In this document: positions 21,933 to 33,739 of the stretch, one piece after another
How the letters are laid out: each line of letters begins with the position of its first letter
Numbering within the stretch: position 1 is the first letter of the stretch
The notes under the pieces: model-generated
The model's database searches: none
What the model was told of the DNA's origin: nothing
The model's input: the letters and a program-made list of their open reading frames with translations, nothing else
Position numbers and translations under genes: made by a program
Assembly: GCA_023853785.1 (NCBI GenBank)
Contig: JAJIRX010000323.1
Span: 16,349-80,348, forward strand
Source of the DNA: Psilocybe azurescens
Taxonomy: Eukaryota > Basidiomycota > Agaricomycetes > Agaricales > Agrocybaceae
DNA length: 64,000 bases
Direction: 5' to 3'

Positions 21933-23966
21933 GATACCAGTTAGTTGGAAGCCGGTATCACACCGCTGGATTACATGGCAGTTCTTTTTCCTTCAAAGTC
22001 TTTGTATATTCTCTCCTTTAAAAATTTGTTTAAGATGAGAATTCCACATTGGAAAGTGGTGTTATTCTCTCCTAGATAGACTACTCGAGTACGATCCAAG
22101 CGAATTTTCATGTTGTGTGATATAATTTACGTTGTATGTATTCTATTCATATCATACCCTCCGAATCGTGATTCAACTTGAATATTTAATGTGCTAAGTT
22201 CGAAACACCGTGGCGTGAATGTTTCCCTTACCCTCTCCACTTGCAACATGGTATCAAACAAAGCATGCTACTACACCTTGCAAAAATTTATTTCGGTTAC
22301 TTGAATACCGAAGCATAGGTCTTCCGGGTCTTTTTAGTCCTGCAAACGCCCCTTGGATCCGTCTGTAACAACTTAGACAGATTGATATCAACATCGATGT
22401 TGTCCTACAATCTTTCAAGCTGATGCTCTATTCCACGATGCCTGACGAACAAGACCTGGCAGGTGTGGCCCACTTCCAGTGCATGGCATGGACGAGTTCT
22501 GACATTTTTCATGTTGGATTATCAATGCCCTGCTCCCAGACTACAAAGAATAAGTAAAACGAGATGCATTGCAGATCGTAAAAACGCAAGGACTGGATTT
22601 CATTCAAAAAATATATTATTGATATTCTAGGATAAAGGATAACGAACGTCAAGCAAGCAGAGAATTTCCTGGCCTCCTATTCGACATGGGGATGGATTCC
22701 TCGAGGCAACGCCCATACCCCTTTATAAGCTTATTGCATTAGCTCTGCTTAGAGTCGATGAGCTGGATGCGAGAATTTCAGCATCAGTTAATCTATAGGA
22801 TAGTTAGTTATTTTAAAACTTAACTAGGTGTAAAATCACGAGTTGACGAATCACGACAGGAGGCGAATCTTCTCGTATAGCACCCTATAACAAAGATAAA
22901 AGAACAGGGTGCCGGTTTAGAAGCATTCCTGGCTTGAAAAAAAGAAGCAGGTCGTCATTTTCCAGGAGGAGATAAGAATATGGTGGAGATATGTCAGCGA
23001 GTCGAATGAAATTAAAAATGAGGCTATTAATAGTCGAAGGAAAGTTATATGAGAGTAACGGTGAAACAAAGAAAAGCCGATGGAACCTCCAAGATTGAAT
23101 ATGCTCTAAACAAAAACAACTGAACACAAGCTATGGAAGCTCGACATTCACGCGCAGGTTGTCTAGATATAAAGAGACAACTACACAACAAAATCCATTC
23201 TAAATAAAGGTTTCAACATGATAGCATATGACCTGATAACCAGAAATACGTCCGTAAGTGAAAGTCGGTGACAAAATAGTAGCGGTTGAGTGAAAAAGGA
23301 AGAACATAAGTAGAAAAGAAAATTCCCAGCCAGACTGCCGGGAACCAACAATTCTTGGGGTAATCACTCCTTTAATTGTAACATATCGACGCAATTCACC
23401 GTCGGTAAACGTCACGCACGGAAGATCTGATCTTCCATTCTGATTTCCAAAACGAGGACTACAAAGGTAAATGGCGTATGAAAGGTGTCTTATCAATTAG
23501 CGCCCGGTCGGGCGTAGACGCTTAAATCCTTCTAATATGCAATTAGAGCATGGGTGGTATTGGGGGAGTCAATTCTTGCTTCTGAGTCGAGAACTATGTT
23601 TCTTAAAATGGGTCACTATAAGTTAAGACAATTATCTTGCTTGTGTCCATGATGAAACAAGTAAAACGTGTTGGGACAAGAATACTGAGGAGAAACCAGC
23701 GGATTGTCATGTTGTTTCTCATGAAAAACCGTTCACAGAGATGGTGACCATGTGGAACCAATAACAAGGGAGACCCTGCCGTCTTAATAGGTGCTCATTT
23801 CAGTTTTTGTTAATTGTGACTTCCTTTCAATGTTTCTCAACACCATCAATTCTCTTCTGGTCACTACCTCTTCTCTCTTTGGAACTGGCATCCAAGCCAT
23901 GAGAGCCACCAAATGTGCAGCTCAACAGACTCCCAATGGTCTGGGAAGTTAAGTGTCAACATAAAG
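21933..23966. other. Anonymous region, no gene recognised
   Basis: Beyond the reductase the text holds only short frames. I found no transposase, helicase or RNA gene signature, nor any repeat shared with the rest of the window. Confidence 0.35.
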
Positions 23967-24833
23967 GAGGTCTTTCCTTTCCCTCACACAATCCATATGG
24001 ACTCCAGTGGACTCCAGTGGACTCTCTGCCCAGCCAAACTGGCTGACAGATTGTCTAGTCCACTGGAGTCCACTGGACTTGGGCTTAAATATTCACTGAA
24101 CAACAACAAATAATATATTTATTAGAACAGTCCAGTTGAATCCACTGGAGCCCACTGGATGCAATAATTAACACAATATCTGAAGTATGATCATTAGTTA
24201 TTAATATTAATATCAATTGCAAAAAATAAAAGACTACATTCAATGGAAATAAACTATATGAAATAATAATTAAATGAAACAGTAGTTAAATATACATGAG
24301 AGCAAAGCCTCCCTATGAATACATTTTTGTATTTTGTTCAGTCCGCAGGGTGAAAATTTCACAGGCACATGTGACGCACACATGTGCCCAGCATCAGCTG
24401 ATTGGCATAACAACAATCAAATAAACACATCAGCTCTTTTTTTCCAACCACCACCCACCCCCTTCCTCTCCTTTTTCTGTCCCTGCCCTCTTTGCCATTC
24501 ATGATGACTGCAATGGCCATACAGACAACAACAAGAACGGATGTGGACAACTGCAATAACAAGGGCAACAACAAGGGTGACAATGGACTGCAAAGGATAC
24601 AGACACAGACAGCAATGGCAAGGATGAGGATGGCAAGGATGTGGAAGGTGACTGTGAGGACACCAGCAATGACAAGGACACAGACAGCATGGATGGCAAG
24701 GATGCAAATGGCATGGATGGCAAGGATGCAGATGGCATGGATAGCAAGGATGCTGACAGCATGGATGGCAACAGTGATGGCTAGGGAGAGGGTGCAGATG
24801 GCTAGAGCAAAGGCATGGATGGTGAGGGCAAGA
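23967..24833 (+). mobile_element. GGACTCCA element, left part, cut by an LTR element
   Basis: The fragment starts GAGGTCTTTCCTTTCCC and runs through the palindrome array, the conserved AT-rich middle (TTAACACAATATC, then GTATTTTGTTCAGTCCGC) and the minisatellite GGATGGCAAGGATG (about 24530-24833). It aligns with 32048-32820 and 63261-64000. The right end is missing because the LTR element at 24834 begins inside the minisatellite. Confidence 0.75.
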
Positions 24834-24966
24834 TGTTGGAATATGGGAATCAAACGGCACAATTCCCGTGATCCCGTGCGCTGAATATGCAACCACAAGT
24901 ATGTAGATTTTTATATAAACTGAATTCTCCGTTATAGAGTAAATTTAGTTAGTATAAATTGTATTT
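24834..24966 (+). repeat. 5' LTR of the Gag-only element (minimum extent)
   Basis: This is the part that matches 26249-26381 almost base for base. Two differences, A/C near 24859 and T/C near 24930, are visible. The true LTR may continue to about 25150. Confidence 0.6.
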
Positions 24967-25379
24967 ACAGTATATAAGTACAGTATTTACATTATTGTAC
25001 GCTATGCATTTACCTCCCAATCTCACGGTTTTTATCTGTTTGCTTTGGTCTTTTCAACATAAATGTGTGACCATAACTGTCTCTGCTGCCAGTTCCTCAC
25101 CGTTGCTTGCGCTCTCTTTGTTTCTGTTTGTCATTCTTGCCTACTGGGGGCTAAATCCCTTTTGTTGAATCATTATTGTCGTCATTGTTATTGTAACCTT
25201 GCTCTCCGAGAGCCAAAATTGCTTCGCGGAAGCCAAATCACCACCAAACCTGAATTGCTTATGGAAGCCAAATCACCGTCGAACCTGAATTGCTTGCAGA
25301 AGCCAAATCACCGCCAGAACCATCATTTTATCATTGTTACCATTGTTGCCATCATCAAATCTATTTTTAGTGTGCCATC

Positions 25380-26178
25380 ATGCCGTCCGAAACCACCTTC
25401 GACAAACTCACTGATGGGAATTATTTTGAGTGGAAGATTTACATGGAAGCCTTACTCACTTGCAAGGGCTTATTGGATTATGTGGATGGCACTGCAGAAC
25501 ACCCTGGGGCGACTGAACAGACCAAGAAAGTCAAGGATTTTGTGCGCAAGCAATCTGAGACTTCGTGCAGAGCTCATTCTTCATGTAACCCCTTCCCAGC
25601 TTGCTCACTGCCGTAACCCAGACCCCTCTGTCATCTGGAAAACACTCGCAGATATTCATGCATCCTGTGGTCACTCCACCATTATTTCTCTTCATAGCCG
25701 TTTTCACTGTCTCCACCTTGATCATGGTGAAGTCATGTCTGCATATGTTGCCCGTGTCTGCCATATTGCATTTCTTCTTGAGGAAGCAGGTGTGAAAGTC
25801 ACTGAGGACAACCTTATTCTTGCCATTACCTCAGGACTTCCCCATTCATATGACTCTTTTCTTATTTCACTCAATGCCACCCCAGACAGTGAATATATGC
25901 TCACCTATGTTATCACCCGCCTCATGAATGAATACCACTGCCAACACCAATATCCCCCATGCCAAGCACAAGCTTCTGAGGACCCCCAGAATGAAGCTAT
26001 GGCTGTTACTGGTGCCCACTCTCATGGTATTGCCCACATCACTTGTTTTTCATGTGGTAAGAAAGGTCACTATCAGTCCAACTGCACCAATTCTTCCAGC
26101 CCCCATCCCATCAAATCTGGATCTATAGGGCATGCTCTTGCTTTGGAGGATGACTCTGATGATGATGAAGCTTTTTAG
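25380..26178 (+). CDS. Copia-type Gag (UBN2-like) with CCHC zinc knuckle, one frame change
   Basis: This is a nucleocapsid-type protein that would package element RNA. The N-terminus reads FDKLTDGNYFEWKIYMEALL, typical of Copia Gag, followed by a helical middle (EEAGVKVTEDNLILAITSGLP). The zinc knuckle is CFSCGKKGHYQSNC, near residue 220. An acidic tail DDSDDDEAF precedes the stop at 26176-26178. The frame opened by the ATG at 25380 changes near 25550 to the one that carries the rest. The upstream extension of that second frame is not coding. The missing pol suggests that a full Copia element must supply enzymes in trans. Confidence 0.7.
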
Positions 26179-26248
26179 TTTCCGAGGGTGCGATTTATTT
26201 CTTTTATTTTTGCCTTATTTTCTGGTCATTTTGCTGTTTGCGAGGGTG

Positions 26249-26381
26249 TGTTGGAATATGGGAATCAAACGGCCCAATTCCCGTGATCCCGTGCGCTGAA
26301 TACACAGCCACAAGTATGTAGATTTTTTATATAAACTGAATTCTCTGTTATAGAGTAAATTTAGTTAGTATAAATTGTATT
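26249..26381 (+). repeat. 3' LTR of the Gag-only element, apparently truncated
   Basis: It matches 24834-24966 and stops abruptly before GACTGATAATAG. What follows is not the minisatellite that precedes the 5' LTR, so a deletion or rearrangement removed the right flank. Confidence 0.6.
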
Positions 26382-26837
26382 GACTGATAATAGAGCATGT
26401 TGAAGAACACGTTAAAAGATACAGATAAGAGAAGGGAAACGTACAGCAAGGAGGAGATCACCAAACGGAGTCATCCTCATGCACCTCGTCCCCATGGTCC
26501 ACTTCTTGACCATCTTTCTCTTACAAGGGCCTGATCACCAAAATCACACCCAGTGACTTGTGAAATTGCATAACAGTATAAAATGACGTCCAGCAGTTCA
26601 TAGCCATCTAGAAAGGAAGATGAGGACATGGTTCGGGTATTGAACTGAACCGTCGGTATTTGAATATTCACCAGCACTTTTTGCGCAACACGTGAGTGAT
26701 CGTTACGCAATCATCTTCCCATCTGCCTAACTCCGAACTTCAAACCAAATCCACCATCGTCGTTCACGTTGTCAAGCTGCTCTTCATTAGATGTGCTATG
26801 TCGTCAGCACGCTCTATCGACTCATTATTATGTCCCC
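26382..26837. other. Region upstream of the NIMA-kinase remnant
   Basis: No gene is recognised. GC content rises sharply relative to the left side. An in-frame N-terminal half of the kinase is not visible here. Confidence 0.35.
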
Positions 26838-29370
26838 CCCAGACGATTCCGTACTACATGTCCCCCGAACTCATGAGGGAAATGTCGTACGGCACGATCT
26901 GACATCTGGTCGTTGGGCTGCCTGATATACGAGCTTTGTGTGCTGACACCGCCCTTTCACAAGGCCAAGACCCACTCGGAACTCAGCATCTTCATCCGGT
27001 AAGATTATATCTTGTCCATATATCTCCAAACAATAGGGATTGTTATGGATGTGGGTGTATAGCAATGGCCGAATCCCACCACCACCTTGCGGATAAGCAC
27101 AGGCTGCCACCCCTGTCATCAAATGGCATGCTTAATCTCAACGTACGTGCCATCTCGACTACCCCAGGTTCTAATCGTGTTCAATTTGCATCCTCAAGCC
27201 TGCTATGCGTTCCTCTGGCCTCGAGCTCGTCAACCCGGTCGCTGGGACTGAAAAGATGTACGTGGTTTTCATTCCCAACGATCGTCTCCCTCTCCTTCTC
27301 TAGATGCGATTTCTGATGCGATTCCATATCCTTGCAGACTCGCAACCTTCAAAGCCTACTGTGCCGCGGTATCCGCCAAAGAACGCGATGTCGCGGGAGC
27401 GAGCACAACCTCCGCGAGAGCGAACAACACACCTCGGTGGTCAACTCTAAAGACCAAGGGATCGCCTCGCTCCAGCATCTCGTCGCCCAGCTGCACGAGC
27501 AGTTACAACCCTCCTTCTCGCAGACCCTGCAATAAAAGCAAAAAGGACCCCCAATACACCCGGCAGGACATCGAGCATGCGGCGGAGCAGGCTGTCGCGC
27601 GTCGCGATGAAGAGCTGCTCATGCTGGTGATGAAACGCAAAGAAGTGGCACTGGCGCTCGCAAAGTCCGAGGAGATCATAGAGGCTGTGCGCGCGCGGGA
27701 GGTTGAGATCGATCAGGCGTGTATGCGCCGGGAGGCGGCGGTGAGGAAGGAGGTAGAGGAGCGAATACAGTGGGTGCTGGACAGAGAGACAGTGCTGCGG
27801 GCGGAGGAGCGGCGGCTGGAGGATGTGAAGAGGGAGGTTGAGGCGGGGATGAGGAAGGTTGAGACTGGGTTGGCGAAAGGTTCGTTCGCCTGTTTAAATC
27901 TTTTCTCTTCTTGTTTTGTTGCTGTCCTTGCGCGGGAGACGGTGGTTGTTTTTATTTACGCTTTGTTTCCTTCTTCGGTCTTCATGCCCACATTCTCTTC
28001 TTCAGGTTGGAAGGAGAAGAATCCTCTCGAAGAAGTCAAAAATTTCCTCTAGCCCCCATCGCGTGCGACGGCACAGGTCACACAATCACAACCTCGACGG
28101 CGCAACCAAGAACCCCAGCCCATACCTCATCCGAATCCCTCACAGCAGACCAACTCTGCCCACACCTCCAACAACTATCACACCAACACAAGCACAAGCA
28201 ACAGCGGCGCTACCACCACCACCACCGCCAACAACAACAACACGAATAACAATCACACTACAATGACACGAACCCTGCCCTCGAGACACCCACCGCCTCC
28301 CGCCCATTTGCCAAATACTCCTCCGAATTCATGCCTGCATCCACGATGAAGGGCGTCATGCTCTCCGCCACCGGTGAGACGCTGGCTACACCTTTGCCTG
28401 TGGAGCTCGTAGGCCTGTTCACGCGCTTGCCGAAGGTTGGGCTGGACTTCGGCAAGATCTTCGAATTTTGAGAGGAGAATGCAAATACGAGCGGGATTCC
28501 GAAGCAGAAACAGCCGCAGCCTCAGCTGAATTTACAGCAACAACAGCATCACTAACAATTTCAGCAGCATAGAGCTCAGACGCAGGCTCTGGATGACGAC
28601 GAGGAGCTGGATAGTCCGCCGCCTAGTCCCAGCGAGCGGAAGGAGAGGTAGCAGAGGGATAACGCGACAACGACAGCGGTATCCTCTCTCTCAGCGGCGG
28701 CACCTCCTACAAGGATCCGCAGGGCGTCAATTCGGACGTTGGCGTGGCCTGTACCTGTATGCTCGAGCGGCTTCCTGCCGTCAGATTTGTCGTCAGACCA
28801 CTCGCCTGCCGCTGGACCCTCCTCCAACTACACAAACAACAACAACAGCACAACCACGAACAACCTAAAACCCTTCCCACACCCACACCTCCATCCCTCG
28901 TAAGCAAACTCGAACCTCACCTCCGCACACGCAGCAGTGCATACAGCGGCATTGGCTGGTCGTGTGTCGCTACCCCTCGCACCTGTGTACGACCCTGTTG
29001 ACAAGGCAAACCCTCTAGTGCATTCCTCAAGCGTACACTGTCGAACGCTTCAAGACCCAATTCCCACCTGTGTTTGTCGAGCGCGAATTCGTGTGCTTCT
29101 TCACCCAGCAGCACAGCGACGGTGGGAGCAACAGGCACGAAAATGAAGCGGAGAGGGAGCAGTGGGCTTCTGCTGCGCACGGTGGTAGCTGCGAATAATG
29201 CGGGGCAGACGAGGAGTGCGGGTGCGCTGCCGTCGCCCGAGTAGGATGGGGAGATTGCGCATATCCCTGCCAAGGCTCACCCGCTCCCTCCCGCTCCATC
29301 CACAGCTCTTGCGCATCTGATGCCTGTCACGATTAAGCCCTCTTCTTGCTCTCCTTATGTCCCTCGTTAT
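26838..29370 (+). pseudogene. nimA: NIMA/Nek2-type mitotic kinase pseudogene, 5' truncated
   Basis: NIMA kinases drive mitotic entry. Only the second half of the kinase domain remains. After an acceptor-like CCCCCCCAG comes [17 protein letters not shown] (activation segment and APE-like motif), then, one frame over, [14 protein letters not shown] and [11 protein letters not shown]. An intron (about 26999-27061) precedes the text near PPLSSNGMLNLN. A coiled-coil region (about 27350-27880) reads SKDQGIASLQHLVAQLHEQL, then RRDEELLMLVMKRKEVALALAKSEE in a different frame. PLEEVKNFL (near 28040) and MKGVMLSATGETLATPLPVELVGLF with KVGLDFGKIFEF (28345-28467) are typical of basidiomycete NIMA C-termini. 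Stops at 28468, near 28552 and near 28649, plus several frame changes, show decay. The tail is still readable to about 29370. The missing N-lobe and ATP site rule out activity. Confidence 0.72.
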
Positions 29371-29379
29371 CTTCGTTAA

Positions 29380-30003
29380 ATGCCCGTCCTTATTATCACC
29401 CGCTGCGTCGTCAGGGCATCACATCCTCGGATCTCAAAATGCTCGCTCTTGTACCTCTACCGCACGGTCATGCACAGCGTCGAGAAGCGATACATAGCTG
29501 AGATGATGCACACCGTTGCCTTTGCGACGTTCTCTGCATTTGCATGCAGGTCGACGAGTCCAACGCCGATGTCTGATCCTCATGTGCCTGTTGTCATTGT
29601 GCGGAGGGTGATGCGGGTAGAGGATGTTGTTTTTAATAGGGATAGGGACGACGACGTGGGAGCTGGTGTGGGAGGGGACCTGATGTGGATTGTAGATGTG
29701 GAGGGCGGGCTGATGTTGGTTGAGAAGGAGAAATCTACTGGGAGCAGGAGCGGGACTGGGACGATTGATGACGCCGACGAGGACAATGAAAAACAAGAGC
29801 AAGGGAGCTTGGCGGAGTCGCGCACGAGCAGGGATGCCCGCATCGCTGGTGGTCCTGGTGGTCCTGTTCTTCTCTTGGGAGGAGGAGATGGGGATTTGCT
29901 GCATGTAGGATTTGTGGATAGTCCGGGGCCTGCTATGTGCATTGGCACGCCAGATGGTACGCGGCCTGCTACACCTGCCCTTGAAGCCTCTGATGGTGTT
30001 TGA
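29380..30003 (+). other. Open frame of 207 codons, uncertain coding
   Basis: The frame follows the kinase remnant and reads acidic and glycine-rich text (DDADEDNEKQEQG, GGPGGPVLLLGGGDGD). A longer frame overlaps it on the other strand. Words such as PTPMSDP recur at 30930, so this may be a decayed duplicate of C-terminal kinase-linked sequence. I do not recognise a domain. Confidence 0.25.
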
Positions 30004-31309
30004 CTGGGTTTGGGAAGATGAGGCCCTTCTGCAGGCGACGAACAGCAGCAACAGAAACCGCACATGCAGCTGTCTTGCTCCGGCTACCATACCAGGCATC
30101 CTGAGGAAAGAGCGGAATCGGACAGGGACTATATGCCGGATAGCAGGCGTATCCCTGCGGGTGGTGGCGAGGGCGAGGGCGGCAATGCCGAGGGTGGCAA
30201 TGCGGATGGGCATGGGCATGGGCATACAATTACGGAGTGGATTGAGGGCAATCAAAGAGTTGGTGAGACGAGGAGGGGGCCGGGGAGTGATGTGAGTCTT
30301 TTTCATTCATTTATTTCTACTATTCTGTGGTTCTGATTGGGACGGTCCTTCCTCGTTTAGGACGAGGGAAACGGAGGCGTCTGTCATGCGCGCGTGCGTT
30401 GGGTGTGTTTTAGGCGATGGATGACTCCATCCTTTGCCTTGCATCCGACGTTTGTCGTTCTACCGCCAACCTCTCTCTCCTTTTGCTTGCGTTATCGTTA
30501 GTACGTCAAAAAATTGGGTCCAACACACCGATGTCATTCACAGGTCGAAATGCGAGTTATCAACGACAGCCCACAGCCTGACCATTCAGGAGGTGGAGGG
30601 TCGACAGGAGATGCAATGACGCGGTGGAAAGGCAAGATCCACGAGCTTGAGCATGATACGGAGGGGATTGCGCATGCTATTTCAAGCCATTCGAGTCAGA
30701 TTGGTAGAAAAGGCATCGAAAGATGGAGCAGCAGCAAAGAGCTTGTCACACTTACCTAATCATTTTAGTGACCGAAAGCGGGTGACCAGGACACCAAATC
30801 CTCGCGTATCGCTACGCCTGTCGCGGTAACGATTAAGCCCCTTCATCATCCTCTCCATCCCATCCCTTGTGGTTGACATGTCATCTTCATCAATGTCTTC
30901 TACGCCAAATGCCCGTGGGTCCTACCCCAATGTCTGATCCTCGTTCAGGAGATGGCAGAGGAGTGTGCCCCCATCGTTGATTGTAAATTGGTGTGTTAGG
31001 ATGGATTATTGATCGGAAGACGTGTATTGGTCTGTGCATTGTAATTTATGAATAGGGATGGAATATTGATGTTTTGGCATTTGATTCGTTTCTTTAGGTT
31101 ATCATTCATGTTGTCCACCTGCCTCCGACTTCCCACCCTTTCCTCTATGCTTTCACTGTATTCTCAAACCCCTATTTTTTATTTTTAAATAACATCATTC
31201 CATTTTCTTCGTACTTTTACCTTCCTTTTCACAATTGATCCTTCTATGGAACATATAGTGTGCAATAATCAAAAACAAGTGAACCCCACCTTTTATGGTG
31301 GTCCATGTG

Positions 31310-31590
31310 GGTAAATATTCCCTGTAAACATTCTTGTCCATTTTCTTCTGCCTGTAAGCATTTCATTGCACAGAAATATATTTTCATCTTGTGCAGTTAT
31401 ATTTGATGTTCCTGCAGATATCTTAAGTGATTTTTAGCTGCCCGGAAATATGTTTGAGTGCATAGAAACATTCTTTAAGATGCCTGGAAATTTTTCATGT
31501 CCCTGAATTTATTTTAATCTAAAATTTGCCATGTGCAGATATTTTAAAGCTCCCCAAACATTATTGTGCAAGTTGCACACATTTTTTGAA
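31310..31590. repeat. Degenerate short tandem repeat, unit about 20-30 bases
   Basis: Words of the form TGCNNGGAAATATTTT recur: TGCACAGAAATATATTTT, TGCCCGGAAATATGTTT, TGCATAGAAACATTCTTT, TGCCTGGAAATTTTTC and TGTGCAGATATTTTAAAG. The array looks old. Confidence 0.5.
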
Positions 31591-32039
31591 TTTTTGCCAA
31601 GATCAGCCAGGTGGAATGCTGTGATTACATAAATAGATCATGTCTGGCAAGTTGGCAGCACATTTGGAGTTGAAACTCGGCTAGAGAAAACAGCCTACTT
31701 GATTGTTTATAGCCTGCTTACAAGTCAGGGCATGAATGTCTGAAAAAGAAGTATGGTTGGATAATTCTATTACTGTACTAAAGTATATAAAAGTATTAAA
31801 AAATTGAACCTCCCTCCTTTGCTGAAAACACTAGGGCAGATACAAGAGGCTGCCCAACTCATATGGTGGCTGTGCTACAATGTGACACCCTTCACAAAGT
31901 GTGCCTATTGTAAATGGTTATGTGCCAGTATCACATAGGGCAGCTACATTGTAGCGAGTGACATGGGCTGTAGAACATATACAATCTATCTGTGTGACAC
32001 AGGGCCAATGAATTCTATTGAAGCTGCATACATTTTAGG

Positions 32040-32047
32040 GTGGTGGG
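32040..32047. repeat. 8-bp target-site duplication of element C, left copy
   Basis: GTGGTGGG precedes GAGGTC. The same eight bases follow the other end at 33541-33548. Confidence 0.75.
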
Positions 32048-33540
32048 GAGGTCTTTTCTTTCCCCCACACAATCCATATGGACTCCAGTGGACTCTCTGC
32101 CCAGCCAAACTGGCTGACAGATTGTCTAGTCCACTGGACTGGACTGGACTGCAGTCCACTGGAGTCCACTGGACTTGCACTGGACTCCTGCTAAATTTTC
32201 AGTCCAGTCTCAGTCCAGTCGATTATGAGTCCAGTCAAGTCCACTGGACTTGGGCCTAAATATTCACTGAACAACAACAAATAATATATTTATTAGCGCA
32301 GTCCAGTGGAGTCCACTGGAGTCCACTGGATGCAATAATTAACACAATATCCAAATATAATCATTAGTTATTAATATTAATTGCAAAAAATAAAAGACTA
32401 CAGTCAATGGAAATAAACTCTATGAAATAACAATCAAACAAAACAATAGTTAAATGAACATGGGAGCAAAGCCTCCCTATGAATACATTTTTGTATTTTG
32501 TTCAGTCCGCAGGGTGAAATTTCACAGGCACATGTAACATGCATGCGTGCCCAGCATCAGCTGATCAGCATGACAACAATCAAATGAACACTTCAGCTCT
32601 TTTTCCAACCACCACACACCCCTTCCTCTCCTTTTTCCATTGCCACTGCCATCCTCACCCTCTCTGCTGTTCATGACAACCACAACTGCCACACACACAA
32701 CGACAAGGACCAATGTGGACAACTGCAATAACAAGGACAACAAGGAAGGCCATGATAAGGACATGGATGGCAACAGCAAGGACGAGGATGGCAAGGATAC
32801 AGATGGTTACAGCAAGGGCTAGGGAGAGGACACAAACAGTGAGTGACAGCAATGGCAAGGAGAGTGGGCAAGAGCGAGGAGGGTGATAATGTGGACAGTG
32901 GGCAAGTACAGCAGGCAAGAGCGAGGACGGTGGGTGAGAGGAGGACAAGAATGCAGATGGTGAGGGTAAGGATGGTAGGCAAGGAGAGTGAGGACATGGA
33001 CAGCAGGCAAGTATAGCAGGCAAGGGCAAAGACAGCAGGCAAGAGGAGGACAGCAGGCAAGAGCAAGGACAGTGGGCAAGAGCAAGAACAAGAACATGGA
33101 CAGCAAGGGCAAGGAGGGTGAGGACACAGACAGCAGATGAGTACAGCAGGCAAGGGCAAGGACAGCAAGGGCGATGATATGGATGGCAGGTGCTACAGCC
33201 GACACCACCATCCTCCTGCCCCGCTTTTTATGTTTATTTTTATTCTTATTTTTATTCGCTTTTTCTTCCTTTTGTCTTGGCCCTCGCATGTAGATAGTAA
33301 TGTATTAAATATTTATTAATATACTGTATTCTACTGATCTGAATTTATGTTAAAATTGAACTTATTTACTGTATCAAGTCCATATTCACTGTATAGTATA
33401 AGATCTACTAAAGTGCAGTGGAAACCACTGGAGTTCACTGGAGTCCACTGGACTCTGTTTACCTTTTACACTCAGTATATAGGCAAGTCCAGTGGAGTCC
33501 ACTGGAGTCCATATGGACTGTGGGGGATGGTAAAGTACTG
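32048..33540 (+). mobile_element. GGACTCCA element C, complete, with 8-bp target duplication
   Basis: A 1,493-bp unit runs from GAGGTCTTTTCTTTCCCCC to GGGGGATGGTAAAGTACTG. Both ends continue inward to CCATATGGACTCC, giving inverted ends of nearly 40 bases with mismatches. GTGGTGGG flanks it at 32040-32047 and 33541-33548. Order: left palindrome array (to about 32340), AT-rich conserved middle, minisatellite (about 32690-33190), T-rich block (33220-33265), AT-rich block and right palindrome array (33410-33520). The open frames on both strands in the minisatellite have no domain. It lacks the tRNA-like module of element A and has lost most CpG. It is the cleanest family member in the window. 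Confidence 0.82.
32690..33190. repeat. Minisatellite core of element C
   Basis: Units AAGGACAAGGATGGC and CAGCAGGCAAGAGCAAGGA fill the block with gradual change of unit along its length. CpG is almost absent, in contrast to the GC-rich cores at 4.2-4.9 and 6.5-7.4 kb. Confidence 0.7.
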
Positions 33541-33548
33541 GTGGTGGG
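33541..33548. repeat. 8-bp target-site duplication of element C, right copy
   Basis: GTGGTGGG follows GTACTG. It is low in complexity, so chance is a little likelier than for CCGGACCC or CCCGCTGT. Confidence 0.7.
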
Positions 33549-33739
33549 AATTAATTACAAATGCTGTGGGATTGCATGAATGAGCCTACTGTTAGCACAC
33601 ACAGGCTGTGGCTGCTCAGATTGCTATGTCAGCAACAAAAATATCAGCCAAAATATGACAGGAATTTAAAACACTGAATGTTGACATAAATGGATGAAAT
33701 TAAATGATTAAAAAAGAGATGGAGCTCAATATATATATA

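Larger units (their letters stand above)
24834..26381 (+). mobile_element. Small Gag-only LTR retroelement (Copia-like)
   Basis: TGTTGGAATATGGGAATC opens both the left LTR (24834) and the right LTR (26249). The repeats match for about 133 bases, after which the right copy stops at 26381. The space between holds a leader, one gag gene (25380-26178) and a purine-rich GAGGGTG stretch before the right LTR. No protease, integrase or reverse transcriptase is present, and there is no room for them. The 5' LTR end and the target duplication are unresolved. Confidence 0.7.
30004..32047. other. Region without recognised gene; partial duplicate of 29307-29585
   Basis: GATTAAGCCC, AAATGCCCGT and CCAATGTCTGATCCTC near 30825-30945 repeat words at 29330-29580. 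From about 31150 the sequence turns AT-rich and contains the degenerate tandem repeat listed separately. No domain is recognised. Confidence 0.4.

Noticed and set aside
29434..30306. 290-codon minus-strand frame
   Set aside because: It overlaps the plus-strand frame in the same GC-rich decayed region and shows no family motif. Composition alone explains it.
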